Positions 9,182 through 17,787 of a DNA stretch of 64,000 nucleotides are shown here, in pieces. Origin of the DNA: Pseudoalteromonas luteoviolacea (GTDB lineage: Bacteria > Pseudomonadota > Gammaproteobacteria > Enterobacterales > Alteromonadaceae). The stretch is from positions 953,501 to 1,017,500 of the forward strand of contig NZ_CP015411.1 in the NCBI RefSeq assembly GCF_001750165.1. The letters run 5' to 3'. Each line of letters starts with the position of its first letter. Position 1 is the first letter of the stretch. The translations under genes and the position numbers were made by a program. Below the pieces are notes generated by a model. That model was not told the DNA's origin, did not search any database, and saw only the letters and a list, made by a program, of their open reading frames with translations.

Positions 9182-10654
9182 ATGCTTCCTGTGATCGCTC
9201 TGGTAGGGCGACCAAATGTGGGAAAATCCACATTATTTAATCGTTTAACGCGTACTCGTGACGCACTCGTCGCTGACTTTCCTGGTCTAACACGTGACCG
9301 TAAATACGGTCAGGCTGATTATGATGGTTATGAGTTTATTGTTGTAGATACTGGTGGTATTGACGGCAGCGAAGAAGGCATTGAAACGGAAATGGCTGAG
9401 CAGTCGCTATTGGCGATTGAAGAGGCTGATGTTGTCTTATTTTTGGTCGATGCTCGTGCGGGTATGACTGCAGCAGATCAGGCCATTGCGCAACATTTAA
9501 GGAAGCAAGAAAAGAAAAGTTTCATTGTTGCTAATAAAACAGACGGCATAGACGCTGATTCTAGTTGCGCTGAGTTCTATCAGCTTGCATTGGGCGACAT
9601 TCATCAAATCGCAGCAGCTCATGGTCGTGGCGTAACACAGTTATTGGACGCAACACTTGGTCCAACGATTGCTGAACTTGCACAGCAAGAAGATGAAATT
9701 GTACAAGATGATGATAGTGTTGCGGAGCTTTATTTTGAAGGTGAAGAGGCGCCTGAAGAAGGAAAAACAGGTTTTGAAGATAAGCCTGTAAAGCTGGCGA
9801 TTATTGGTCGTCCGAATGTTGGTAAGTCAACACTTACAAACCGTATACTTGGTGAAGAGCGTGTTATTGTATATGACATGCCCGGCACCACTCGCGACTC
9901 TATTTATATTCCAATGACGCGTAACGAGCGTGAATACGTTTTAATTGATACCGCGGGTGTTCGTAAGCGTAAGAAAGTCAGTGATGTGGTTGAAAAGTTT
10001 TCAGTGATAAAAACATTGAAGGCCATTGAGGATGCTAACGTTATTTTGTTGGTTGTTGATGCGCGCGAGGGTATCTCTGATCAAGATCTGAGTTTACTCG
10101 GTTTTGCGTTAAACTCAGGGCGCTCTCTCGTGATTGCCGTAAATAAATGGGATGGTTTAGACAATTACGTTAAAGAGCGTATTAAGTCTGAGTTAGATCG
10201 TCGTTTGGGTTTCATTGACTTTGCTCGTTTACATTTTATCTCTGCATTACATGGTACAGGTGTCGGTCATTTATTTGAGTCTGTAGATGAGGCATATGAG
10301 TCTGCAACTAAACGGGTGAGCACCGCAATGCTTAGACGTATCATGGATATGGCTCAAGCTGATCACCAGCCTCCACTAGTTCGTGGTCGTCGAGTAAAGC
10401 TTAAGTATGCCCATGCCGGTGGCTACAACCCACCTAGGATTGTTATCCATGGTAATCAGGTGCATGATTTGCCAGATAGCTATAAGCGTTACCTAATGAA
10501 CTATTATCGTAAAGCTCTTAATATTATGGGTACTCCGATAAAAATTGAGTTCAGAGAGGGTGATAACCCGTATTCAGGTAGAACAAATAAGATGACATTA
10601 TCGCAAAAACGTAAATTGAGAGCGTTTACTAAAGAACAGCGAAATAAATCTTAA
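9182..10654 (+). CDS. der: ribosome biogenesis GTPase Der (EngA)
   Basis: Essential double GTPase needed for late 50S subunit assembly. The 490 residues hold two complete G domains, each opening with GRPNVGKST (near residues 8 and 211), with DTGG and DTAG G3 motifs and NKxD-type G4 motifs (NKTD, NKWD). An acidic linker separates the two domains. A C-terminal KH-like domain starts near residue 385. The ATG has GAGGTAG upstream. It follows bamB in the usual gammaproteobacterial order and is closed by its own terminator. Confidence 0.97.
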   Translation: MLPVIALVGRPNVGKSTLFNRLTRTRDALVADFPGLTRDRKYGQADYDGYEFIVVDTGGIDGSEEGIETEMAEQSLLAIEEADVVLFLVDARAGMTAADQAIAQHLRKQEKKSFIVANKTDGIDADSSCAEFYQLALGDIHQIAAAHGRGVTQLLDATLGPTIAELAQQEDEIVQDDDSVAELYFEGEEAPEEGKTGFEDKPVKLAIIGRPNVGKSTLTNRILGEERVIVYDMPGTTRDSIYIPMTRNEREYVLIDTAGVRKRKKVSDVVEKFSVIKTLKAIEDANVILLVVDAREGISDQDLSLLGFALNSGRSLVIAVNKWDGLDNYVKERIKSELDRRLGFIDFARLHFISALHGTGVGHLFESVDEAYESATKRVSTAMLRRIMDMAQADHQPPLVRGRRVKLKYAHAGGYNPPRIVIHGNQVHDLPDSYKRYLMNYYRKALNIMGTPIKIEFREGDNPYSGRTNKMTLSQKRKLRAFTKEQRNKS

Positions 10655-10655
10655 T

Positions 10656-10681
10656 AGTGGCGCGTTAAGCGCCACTTTCAT
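10656..10681 (+). terminator. terminator of der
   Basis: An 8-bp stem (10656-10663 with 10669-10676), 5-base loop, followed by a T-rich tail. The stem starts 2 bases after the der stop. Confidence 0.85.
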
Positions 10682-10848
10682 TTTTGCATACATCACTTTT
10701 CACGCCCAAATTCTCCATACCTTAGTCTGACATCAAAATTGGTACATTGTACTAAGTTACCCTTTGCTAGGATTGATTTAGTTGTAAGCTTTACGCTGCT
10801 CACTAATTATGCTTTATTAGTTATATTCTTGTTTAACTTATTGTAGTG

Positions 10849-11238
10849 ATGCATTTTCTTAAAACAGTCATTTATGTAGATGATGTCGAAGAAGTCTTAG
10901 ATTTTTATTTTCAAGCTTTTGGATTGAGTGCACACTCAGTAACTGAAAATGGCGATTATGGTGAGCTAAATACCGGCACTGTATTGCTTGCATTTGCAAC
11001 GCATCCAGTTGCACAGTCTCAGTTTAAACAAACCTATATTCGCTCTCAGCCAAAGCAGCCTGCTTTAGGATTCGAATTAACGTTGGGCTGTGAAAATGTC
11101 TCTAGCTGTTATGATAAGGCAGTGGCAGCAGGCGCAGAGCCTTTGTCTGCACCATGTCAAAAAGGCGCGCATATACAAGCCTATGTGCGCGCAATAGAAG
11201 GAACGCTGATTGCGTTAGTCAGCGAGTGCTCGAGCTAA
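10849..11238 (+). CDS. VOC (glyoxalase/bleomycin-resistance) family protein
   Basis: A 129-residue protein with the beta-alpha-beta-beta-beta layout of the VOC superfamily: MHFLKTVIYVDDVEEVLDFY at the start, then an FEL-TLGCENVSSCYDKAVAAGAEPL second half. Members include glyoxalase I, dioxygenases and drug-binding proteins; no substrate can be assigned. The start is GTG-ATG in tandem (10846 and 10849); I prefer the ATG. No clear Shine-Dalgarno sequence is visible. The last 24 bases overlap the 3' end of the leftward DUF2750 gene. Confidence 0.8.
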   Translation: MHFLKTVIYVDDVEEVLDFYFQAFGLSAHSVTENGDYGELNTGTVLLAFATHPVAQSQFKQTYIRSQPKQPALGFELTLGCENVSSCYDKAVAAGAEPLSAPCQKGAHIQAYVRAIEGTLIALVSECSS

Positions 11239-11565
11239 GCTAACAGGCTCTATCTCAACGCAGACATTATCATCATTCCAGTTGATACCGACCAGTGCGC
11301 TGTCATCTCTGAGATCTTCAACCCACTCGTCAAGAAATGAATCTAAATCAATTGCGATGGGCTTAAATTCATTCCACTCATCTTTACACTGTGCTTGTGC
11401 TGCTGCTTCATCGCCCCACAGTAGTAAAACATCTGACTCTTCAAATTGATTTGACTCAACAATGACAAAGCCGCCGTCTTCTGCGCCTAATGCCCATAGC
11501 TGCTCACTTTGTTTAACGACAGTGACAAAATTGACCACTTCAGATTCTAATTCAAGATCATTCAT
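11215..11565 (-). CDS. DUF2750 domain protein
   Basis: A 116-residue acidic cytosolic protein that matches my recollection of the DUF2750 pattern. LWALGAEDGGFVIVES appears early, LLLWGDEAAAQ in the middle, and a late FKPIAIDLDSFLDEWVEDL helix is followed by VGINW. The function of the family is unknown. The frame is open further upstream, but the start at 11565 (MNDLELES) is where the domain begins. It overlaps the VOC gene tail to tail by 24 bases. The GST gene ends 19 bases upstream of it on the same strand, so the two could share a transcript. Confidence 0.72.
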   Translation of the reverse strand: MNDLELESEVVNFVTVVKQSEQLWALGAEDGGFVIVESNQFEESDVLLLWGDEAAAQAQCKDEWNEFKPIAIDLDSFLDEWVEDLRDDSALVGINWNDDNVCVEIEPVSLARALAD

Positions 11566-11584
11566 ATTATTTACCAGTAAAAAA

Positions 11585-12163
11585 TTAACTGCGAGGATCC
11601 GTTTCTTGGGCGAGTGTATGCTGCTGCCATGTTTCCAGATGATTAAGCAGCCCATTTAGGTGACTAATATCTGCAAGGTCTCTGAATCGGATCCAATCTA
11701 ATAAGCAGTATAAACTGATCTGCAAATACTCGCAGTTCAAAAATACATCTGTTGTACATTGTTTATCTAAGTAAACCAATGTTTCAGTTATACGCTCGCG
11801 TTGTAAATTGAAAAACAAAACGTCTGCTTTGGTATCAAAGCCAGAACGATCGCCTAAGAGCATTTCTACTAGAGAATCATTACAGGCGTTAATGGTGGTG
11901 AGTAGATTTTCCTGATCCCAGTTTAAATGTGGTAGAGAAAACTTATCCTGTAGATACCTAGCTATCACATTGGAGTCACATATTGCTTGCTCTTCACTGA
12001 CTATAAAAGGGATTTTACGAGCTGGGTTGTGTTTGATCAGAACTTCTCGATCGTGTGTATTGAAGATATCAATGCTTTTGTATTCAATCGGTAGCTGGTG
12101 AATACCACAGTACATTCTTAGCCTTCTGACATAAGGAGATGTATTTGAACCGTATAAAATCAT
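11585..12163 (-). CDS. glutathione S-transferase family protein
   Basis: A 192-residue GST-like protein. The N-terminal thioredoxin fold begins MILYGSNTSPYVRRLRMYC. It contains the cis-proline region RKIPFIV and the glutathione-binding CDSNVIARYL (D/E-S motif). The C-terminal half is helical. Its catalytic serine/cysteine position (SPYVRR) resembles bacterial nu/beta-like GSTs; the substrate is unknown. The start at 12163 has GAGGGAA 8 bases upstream; an ATG 15 bases earlier has none. It lies in a leftward run of redox and folding genes (peroxidase, parvulin, GST, DUF2750). Confidence 0.85.
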   Translation of the reverse strand: MILYGSNTSPYVRRLRMYCGIHQLPIEYKSIDIFNTHDREVLIKHNPARKIPFIVSEEQAICDSNVIARYLQDKFSLPHLNWDQENLLTTINACNDSLVEMLLGDRSGFDTKADVLFFNLQRERITETLVYLDKQCTTDVFLNCEYLQISLYCLLDWIRFRDLADISHLNGLLNHLETWQQHTLAQETDPRS

Positions 12164-12302
12164 GGTGTGTTCCCTCATTATTGAATTGCATATGAGTGTA
12201 GCACGACATGGTTTTAGTTTAAGGGAGGAAATATTACATCTTAAGTAGTTACGTGTTCATTCAGATGAAAGGGGGGCAACACTGTGTGCTGCCAAATGCC
12301 TG

Positions 12303-12584
12303 TTAATCTTGACGAGAAGTCACCTCGAGTAGGTGATATCCGAATTGCGTTTGTACAGGTCCCTGTACCTCGTTTAACGGAGCTGAAAATACCACTTTGT
12401 CGAACTCTGGCACCATCATACCTGGTCCAAACTCACCCAGTGCACCACCATCCTGTCCTGAAGGACAATTTGAAAACTCTTTTGCTAATTCTGCAAAGTC
12501 TTCTCCACTTGCGATCCGCTGCTTTAACTCCAAGCACTGTGCTTCGCTATCTACTAAAATATGTCTTGCACTTGCTAATGTCAT
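12303..12584 (-). CDS. ppiC: parvulin-type peptidyl-prolyl cis-trans isomerase PpiC
   Basis: A 93-residue single-domain parvulin, the same length as E. coli PpiC. It has no signal peptide, so it should be cytosolic. It speeds cis-trans isomerisation at proline bonds. Visible family motifs are ARHILV at the start, FAELAKEFSNCPSG, GGALGEFGPGMMVPEF and QTQFGYHLLEV at the end. The start at 12584 has GGAGAG 7 bases upstream; an in-frame ATG 33 bases further up lacks a box and would add an unrelated leader. Confidence 0.92.
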   Translation of the reverse strand: MTLASARHILVDSEAQCLELKQRIASGEDFAELAKEFSNCPSGQDGGALGEFGPGMMVPEFDKVVFSAPLNEVQGPVQTQFGYHLLEVTSRQD

Positions 12585-12655
12585 TTTCTCTCCATGCCTT
12601 GCCTGATTTTTATTCATACCTTATTCTAATATATAAGTGCTAAAAACGCATTCTT

Positions 12656-13189
12656 TTACCTGATTTGCTTTTCTATGGCTGTCGTTAACTCTTCGGAAAG
12701 CGGCTTAGTACGACTACCAAAACGCTTTATCTCTTTTCTGTCTGCTGAAACTAAATACTTGTAAAAATTCCACTTTGGAGAGCCGACCTGCTCACCCAAA
12801 TGCTTAAAAATTGGATTTGCATCGTCGCCGCGCACTGGGCTTGTAGCAAGCATAGTGAATGTGACTCCGTAGTTTACGAAACATACTTTTGCGGTATCCG
12901 CCTCGTCGTTTTCTTCCTGGAAAAAGTCATCAGATGGAAAGCCAAGAACGACTAGCCCTTGGTCTTTATACTTTTGATGTAGTGCTTCTAGGTCTTTGAA
13001 TTGACCAGTAAATCCACAATTACTGGCGGTGTTAACAATCAATAAAGGCTTATCTTTGAATTGGCATAAGTTCACTGTTTCTTTTGAGCGTAGCTTTCTT
13101 ACATCAACGTCGGTAAAGTCGTCACACTTAGCAAAAGTGAATGGGCTACTCAGGGCGAAAGCAAGGCTGATAATCGTTCTTTTTAACAT
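12656..13189 (-). CDS. glutathione peroxidase-like thiol peroxidase with signal peptide
   Basis: A 177-residue member of the glutathione peroxidase family. The catalytic site is NTASNCGFT with Cys58 in place of selenocysteine. The GFPSDDF and WNFYKYL motifs supply the Gln/Asn and Trp region. The first 20 residues form a cleavable-type signal peptide ending TFAK, so the enzyme is probably periplasmic, unlike E. coli BtuE. Periplasmic members generally use thioredoxin-fold partners rather than glutathione; that is inference. A divergent two-component operon lies 298 bases away. Confidence 0.87.
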   Translation of the reverse strand: MLKRTIISLAFALSSPFTFAKCDDFTDVDVRKLRSKETVNLCQFKDKPLLIVNTASNCGFTGQFKDLEALHQKYKDQGLVVLGFPSDDFFQEENDEADTAKVCFVNYGVTFTMLATSPVRGDDANPIFKHLGEQVGSPKWNFYKYLVSADRKEIKRFGSRTKPLSEELTTAIEKQIR

Positions 13190-13255
13190 GGTTAATTCCG
13201 TTGTTTATTTTTATTTACGAGCGGCAAAAGAAATAGTTCATTTTTGCAGGTAATT

Positions 13256-13283
13256 AAAGCACATGGTTTTAAATGTGCTTTTT
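13256..13283 (+). terminator. orphan terminator-like hairpin
   Basis: A 9-bp stem (13256-13264 with 13273-13281), 8-base loop and a run of five T. No rightward gene lies upstream of it; the neighbouring peroxidase runs leftward. It could end a short untranslated RNA, or it may be only a structural relic. Confidence 0.45.
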
Positions 13284-13459
13284 GGCATACTGAACGCGAA
13301 ACTTGTTTGGTCTTAGAGATTATCATAAAAACGAGAAAAGATTGATTACTCTAATTGGTCTATTGGTGCCTGTTGGCTTGTTATTTACACCCGTTGCAAT
13401 CCGTGATGGGTGGTGCTTTTCGCATTTCTGTATTGGTTTTATGAATTTCGACTACACTA

Positions 13460-13487
13460 AGCTTTACCACGGATAAAGGGTAAAGCT
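13460..13487 (+). promoter_or_regulatory. inverted repeat flanking the kinase ribosome-binding site
   Basis: AGCTTTACC (13460-13468) is the exact reverse complement of 13479-13487, the nine bases directly before the ATG. The AAAGGG Shine-Dalgarno (13475-13480) lies partly in the right arm. It could be a translation-control hairpin or a DNA operator. Confidence 0.5.
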
Positions 13488-15440
13488 ATGCCAAATAAGG
13501 TATTAATCATTGACAGTAATAGTGTGCTGGCAATGCGCATCAAGGTACTGTTTGAACTACTTGGTAGTGAAGTTGAGCACATTCATTATGAAACGTTAGA
13601 TAGTCAAACTTGTTTCTCTCATTTCGATGTTATTGCCATTGCGCATGGTATCCCGCAAGAATATTTCGAGATTTTGGATGAGCTCAGCCAGCATGAAAAA
13701 ATTATACTGCTTGCGCCCAAACCCGAAAACTCAGAACACTTAAGTGCTTTTAGCCAACTGAACCGAGTGCTTTCCAATGCAATTGTGATTTATCCATTCT
13801 TTGGCAACAAAGAAATAACAGGGTTGTTAGAGCGAGTATTAGAGGTTGGTGAGCAAGCTCAGCTGCTGTTACCTAAGGTGCTATTGGTTGACCATATGCC
13901 TGCAAGACTTAAGCAATTGTCCGTTAGCTTAAGAGGCGCGCAGTTGGATGTAAAAACGGCTGCTAATGCTAATGAAGCCGGAAAGTTAGCTAAAGATCAT
14001 AATTTCGATTTGCTTATTTGTGATTTTAACTTGGAAGCAGAAACTGGACTAGACGTCTTCGAGCAAGTGCGAATGCACCGTATTAACTGCCGCTGTTTGC
14101 TGATGACTTCTCGTGAAAGCCAGGTAGATACGTTAAAAGCGATTCGACAGGGAGTCGAAGATGTATTGACTAAGCCTGTCGACGAAAATGCTCTGTTGCA
14201 ATCTTTACATAAGCTTTGGCAAACCGAGCTATTGAGGCGGCATAATCAGGAGTTAGTGGAGCGCTTACAAGATACTGTCGACGCGCTTATTGAACGGGAT
14301 AGCTTATTGCGTGTTATCTATAAACACACACCAGATCCAATCATGTTATTTAACCTGAAAGGTTTTGTCATAGAGGCCAATGACGCATGCTTGAATTTAT
14401 TTGGATTAAACGCAGAGGAACTCGAGTCGCACTCAATTTTTAACCTATTTGAGCGCCAATCAGTTGAAGCTTTAAAAAGTCGCATTGAAACAGGCTTGAT
14501 AGCTAGGCACTTTGATTGTGATTTGGTTTTGCCGAGGAAGGAAGGCCTCGCAATTCCGCTAATGGGGACCTTTATTGAGATTGACCATCATGGCGAGATT
14601 GCATTGGCGGCTATTTTTAAAAACGTTGCTCATTTAAAGCGTAAGCAACAATTGCTAGAAGAGGCGAAAGAGGTGTTGGAGGCCGAAGTACAAGCTCGAA
14701 CAGCACAGTTGCAATCCGCAAAAGACGCAGCAGAACGAGCTAATATTAGCAAGTCAGAGTTTTTAGCCAATATGTCTCATGAATTGCGTACACCCATGCA
14801 CTCAATATTGAGTTTTGCCCGTTTTGGTTTGGACAAATTAGCTGCAAATGAAGCGCCTATAGACAAACTCACTAAGTATTTATCTCGCATTGAAACCAGT
14901 GGAGAGAGGCTTCTATTGCTGTTAAATAATTTACTCGATTTATCTAAGCTTGATGCCGGGCGCTTTCCATTTAATCCTGCTTCGCATGATTTTTCATCAA
15001 TCTTAGCGGAGGGTGTTGAGGATGTATCCGGCTTAGCAATGGAAAAGTGCATTACCATCAATTTACACACGCAAGAGGCTGGTGTTGATATCTATTGTGA
15101 TCGTGAACAGATGGTGCAGGTTGTGAGAAACCTACTTGGGAATGCCTTGAAATTTAGCCCTGAGCAGAGCCAAGTTCAAGTTTATTTGTCTACAAACGAA
15201 GAGGGTGTAAATTTATCTATTTGTGACCAAGGGGTTGGGATCCCGAGTGATGAATTGGAGCATATTTTTGATAAATTTGCCCAAAGTAGTAAGACCAACA
15301 GTGGCGCAGGAGGAACAGGGCTTGGTTTGGCAATTTGCAAAGAGTTCGTATTGTTACATAAAGGGTGCATCTATGCGCGTAACAGTGATAGTGGTGGCGC
15401 CGAGTTTGTTGTTGAGTTGCCTTATATTCAAGGCAACTAG
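13488..15440 (+). CDS. soluble hybrid histidine kinase (REC-REC-PAS-HisKA-HATPase)
   Basis: A 650-residue cytosolic sensor kinase with no transmembrane segment. Residues 1-120 look like a degenerate receiver lacking the phospho-Asp. Residues 130-245 form a true receiver, with CDF placing the acceptor Asp at 179 and TKPVD at its end. A coiled coil leads to a PAS domain (about 280-385) and a second coiled coil. HisKA follows with phospho-His431 in NMSHELRTPMHS, then an HATPase with N box NLLGNALKFSP and G boxes GVGIP and GGTGLGLAI. The ligand is unknown. It probably phosphorylates the response regulator encoded 56 bases downstream. Confidence 0.88.
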   Translation: MPNKVLIIDSNSVLAMRIKVLFELLGSEVEHIHYETLDSQTCFSHFDVIAIAHGIPQEYFEILDELSQHEKIILLAPKPENSEHLSAFSQLNRVLSNAIVIYPFFGNKEITGLLERVLEVGEQAQLLLPKVLLVDHMPARLKQLSVSLRGAQLDVKTAANANEAGKLAKDHNFDLLICDFNLEAETGLDVFEQVRMHRINCRCLLMTSRESQVDTLKAIRQGVEDVLTKPVDENALLQSLHKLWQTELLRRHNQELVERLQDTVDALIERDSLLRVIYKHTPDPIMLFNLKGFVIEANDACLNLFGLNAEELESHSIFNLFERQSVEALKSRIETGLIARHFDCDLVLPRKEGLAIPLMGTFIEIDHHGEIALAAIFKNVAHLKRKQQLLEEAKEVLEAEVQARTAQLQSAKDAAERANISKSEFLANMSHELRTPMHSILSFARFGLDKLAANEAPIDKLTKYLSRIETSGERLLLLLNNLLDLSKLDAGRFPFNPASHDFSSILAEGVEDVSGLAMEKCITINLHTQEAGVDIYCDREQMVQVVRNLLGNALKFSPEQSQVQVYLSTNEEGVNLSICDQGVGIPSDELEHIFDKFAQSSKTNSGAGGTGLGLAICKEFVLLHKGCIYARNSDSGGAEFVVELPYIQGN

Positions 15441-15496
15441 CGACAATCTCAATCCCAGTCTATAACTATATGGACAGTGCACAAGGAACTTAAATT

Positions 15497-16630
15497 ATGG
15501 CATTACAACGTATTTTAGCAGTGGATGATGAACCGTTTAACCTCGAAATCATAGAAGAAATCTTGGAAGACCTAGACTTTGAAATTCAAACAGCAACCAG
15601 TGGTCAAGAGTGCCTTGAAGTCGTAGAGTCTTTTGATCCCCAAGTGATATTACTCGATGTGAGCATGCCCCAAATGAGCGGCTATGAAGTATGTAAAGCC
15701 ATTAAAGCAAATCCGAGCTTGAGCCATATTATTGTGATGTTTGTATCCGCACGCGGCTCGGTTGAGGAGCGTATGGAAGGGTACTCCGTGGGGGCGGAAG
15801 ATTATATAGTGAAGCCTTTTGGTCACAGTGAACTAAAAGCTAAGTTGCTCCATTTAGGCCAAATGCTGTTAGAAAAGGATATATTAGAGCAGCAAATCGA
15901 AGACGCGACGACAACTGCTTTTAGCGCGATGGCAACCAGCAGTGAAATGGGGCAGATAGTAAATTTTGTAGAACAGGTCGGGACGATTCAAGATGTACCA
16001 GAATTGGCGAATGCGCTGATAAGCTGTCTAGCAAACTTTGGGTTAAGTTGTAACGTTGAAATGCGTGTCGATAGTGAAAATTTGCACTTTGCTACAGCGG
16101 GTCTGTGTTCACCAATCGTGATTGAGCTATTTGAAATCCTGCACTCCAAAGGCAGATTGCATGAGTTTACAAACAGAATATTAGTTAATTATGAGTTATT
16201 AAGCGTATTGATATTAAATATGCCTTCTGATGATCCAGATAAGCATGGACGGATCCGTGACCACATTTGTTTTATTGTCAGTGTGACTGAGCAACAACTA
16301 CTATCTATTTTGACAAAAAATACCCTGATCAACCAACAGCGAGAATTGAATGGTGCAATAAAAACCATCCACAGTAAGTTTACGGGGTTGTTATCAATGC
16401 TTAATAATAATCGATCTCAAAATGAAGCCATTTTTAAGCGATTGCAAGAGCTATTTGAAGCACGTATTCCGTCTATGGGGTTGGACGAAGATCAGGAAGT
16501 TTTTATTTTCACCCATATTGATCAGGCGATTCAAAGTTCGGTAGCGAGAGAAGAAGCGATAGCACAAGTAAAAGATGCCTTTGCTGAGATAGAACACGAT
16601 CTATGTAATTTGACTACGGATGAAAATTAG
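15497..16630 (+). CDS. response regulator with unrecognised C-terminal region
   Basis: A 377-residue protein. The N-terminal receiver domain is complete: DDE acid pair at 10-12, acceptor Asp54 in LLLDVSMPQMSGYEV, VSARG switch residue and VKPFG lysine. Residues 130-377 match no output domain I know. They are predicted mostly helical, with a segment around 165-275 that could be a sensor-like alpha/beta fold and a final helical bundle. There is no DNA-binding, GGDEF, EAL, HD-GYP or phosphatase motif. An AAGGAA box precedes the ATG. It follows the hybrid kinase and is likely co-transcribed with it. Confidence 0.8.
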   Translation: MALQRILAVDDEPFNLEIIEEILEDLDFEIQTATSGQECLEVVESFDPQVILLDVSMPQMSGYEVCKAIKANPSLSHIIVMFVSARGSVEERMEGYSVGAEDYIVKPFGHSELKAKLLHLGQMLLEKDILEQQIEDATTTAFSAMATSSEMGQIVNFVEQVGTIQDVPELANALISCLANFGLSCNVEMRVDSENLHFATAGLCSPIVIELFEILHSKGRLHEFTNRILVNYELLSVLILNMPSDDPDKHGRIRDHICFIVSVTEQQLLSILTKNTLINQQRELNGAIKTIHSKFTGLLSMLNNNRSQNEAIFKRLQELFEARIPSMGLDEDQEVFIFTHIDQAIQSSVAREEAIAQVKDAFAEIEHDLCNLTTDEN

Positions 16631-16647
16631 CAAAGGCGAGATGCTGA

Positions 16648-17784
16648 TCAGGCATCTCTAGGCAAGCCTTTTTCTACGATACGAATGAGGCGCGCCTTCT
16701 TACGCTCATCATGCTGTTTGAGATGTTGTTGCGCGATAGCCCAATGTATGTGCTCTTGCACTAATTCACTCACATGGGGTAGCTTTTCATTTAGCGCGGT
16801 GACTATCTGCTCATGATAGTTTGCATTGCCAAGGCCAACTGCGAGGTTGCGTTGCCAGCGTTCGTGCCCAATGCGCCTTATTGGACTGCCCTCAGTATTT
16901 TTTAAAAATGTCGCTTCATCCCAGGCAAATAACTCAAGTAACTCTCTATCTTTGAGCGTTTTTCTAGGATGGAAATCAGCTTCTTCAGTTAATTGGCCAA
17001 AACGATTCCATGGGCAGACAAGTTGGCAGTCGTCACAACCATAAATACGGTTGCCTAGTAATGAGCGAAACTCTTCCGGTATGGCCCCTTGCAGTTCAAT
17101 AGTAAGGTAAGAAATGCAGCGTCTAGCATCAACGACATAAGGCTCTACGATTGCACCGGTTGGACATAAGCTGATACATGCGTTGCATTTGCCACACCCT
17201 TCTTCAACTTTTTTTTCATCCGCTGGAAGAGGAAGGTCGACAAATAGCTCACCAAGAAAAAACCAGGAACCAGCTTGTTTGTGGATAAGCAGGCTATTTT
17301 TACCACGCCATCCAAGACCTGCTTTTTCAGCTATTTGTCTTTCAAGGACTGGAGCTGAGTCGACGAAGGGACGAAAACCATATTGTCCAACTTCTTGTTC
17401 TATTCGCTGTCCGAGTTTTTTGAGTCGATTACGCAGTACTTTGTGATAATCACGTCCAAGTGCGTAGCGACTGATATAGGCGGTAGTACTATTTTTTAGA
17501 GCGCGTGCAAAACTGGCATCAGGCGGGAGATAGTTCATTTTTACTGAGACAATACTTTTTGTACCTGGCACCAATTCGGCTGGGCGAGCGCGTTTCATAC
17601 CATGCGCCGCCATATAGTCCATCTCTCCGTGATACCCCATATCTAACCATCGTTGAAGTTGCTGTTCATGTTCACTGAGGTCAATATCGGTGATCCCGAC
17701 TTCTGAAAACCCTAATTCTTTGCCCCAACACTTAATTTTTTCGGCAAGTTCAGTATAGTTAATAGTAGAGATGGCTTTATTCAC
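16648..17784 (-). CDS. queG: epoxyqueuosine reductase QueG
   Basis: Cobalamin- and iron-sulfur-dependent enzyme that carries out the last step of queuosine synthesis in tRNA. Two ferredoxin-like cluster motifs are visible: CGKCNACISLCPTGAI and CDDCQLVCPWNRF. The GYHGEMDYM and KMNYLPP stretches are family hallmarks, and a HEAT-like C-terminus follows. The frame is open to an ATG at 17817, but that would overlap the divergent nnr gene by 30 bases. I chose the GTG at 17784, because its protein start aligns better with E. coli QueG (a few residues before TELAEKIKCWG). This divergent pair is conserved in gammaproteobacteria. Confidence 0.93.
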   Translation of the reverse strand: MNKAISTINYTELAEKIKCWGKELGFSEVGITDIDLSEHEQQLQRWLDMGYHGEMDYMAAHGMKRARPAELVPGTKSIVSVKMNYLPPDASFARALKNSTTAYISRYALGRDYHKVLRNRLKKLGQRIEQEVGQYGFRPFVDSAPVLERQIAEKAGLGWRGKNSLLIHKQAGSWFFLGELFVDLPLPADEKKVEEGCGKCNACISLCPTGAIVEPYVVDARRCISYLTIELQGAIPEEFRSLLGNRIYGCDDCQLVCPWNRFGQLTEEADFHPRKTLKDRELLELFAWDEATFLKNTEGSPIRRIGHERWQRNLAVGLGNANYHEQIVTALNEKLPHVSELVQEHIHWAIAQQHLKQHDERKKARLIRIVEKGLPRDA

Positions 17785-17787
17785 GGA

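Larger units (their letters stand above)
13190..13487. other. intergenic region between divergent peroxidase and kinase genes
   Basis: 298 bases without a supported gene. It holds an orphan terminator-like hairpin (13256-13283), a CACCC/GGGTG inverted repeat near 13388-13411, and a perfect 9-bp inverted repeat (13460-13468 with 13479-13487) that touches the kinase start codon. No clear sigma70 promoter with good spacing is visible. Confidence 0.6.

Noticed and set aside
12284..12643. 119-residue rightward open frame
   Set aside because: Lies antisense to ppiC, which has a clear parvulin sequence and ribosome-binding site.
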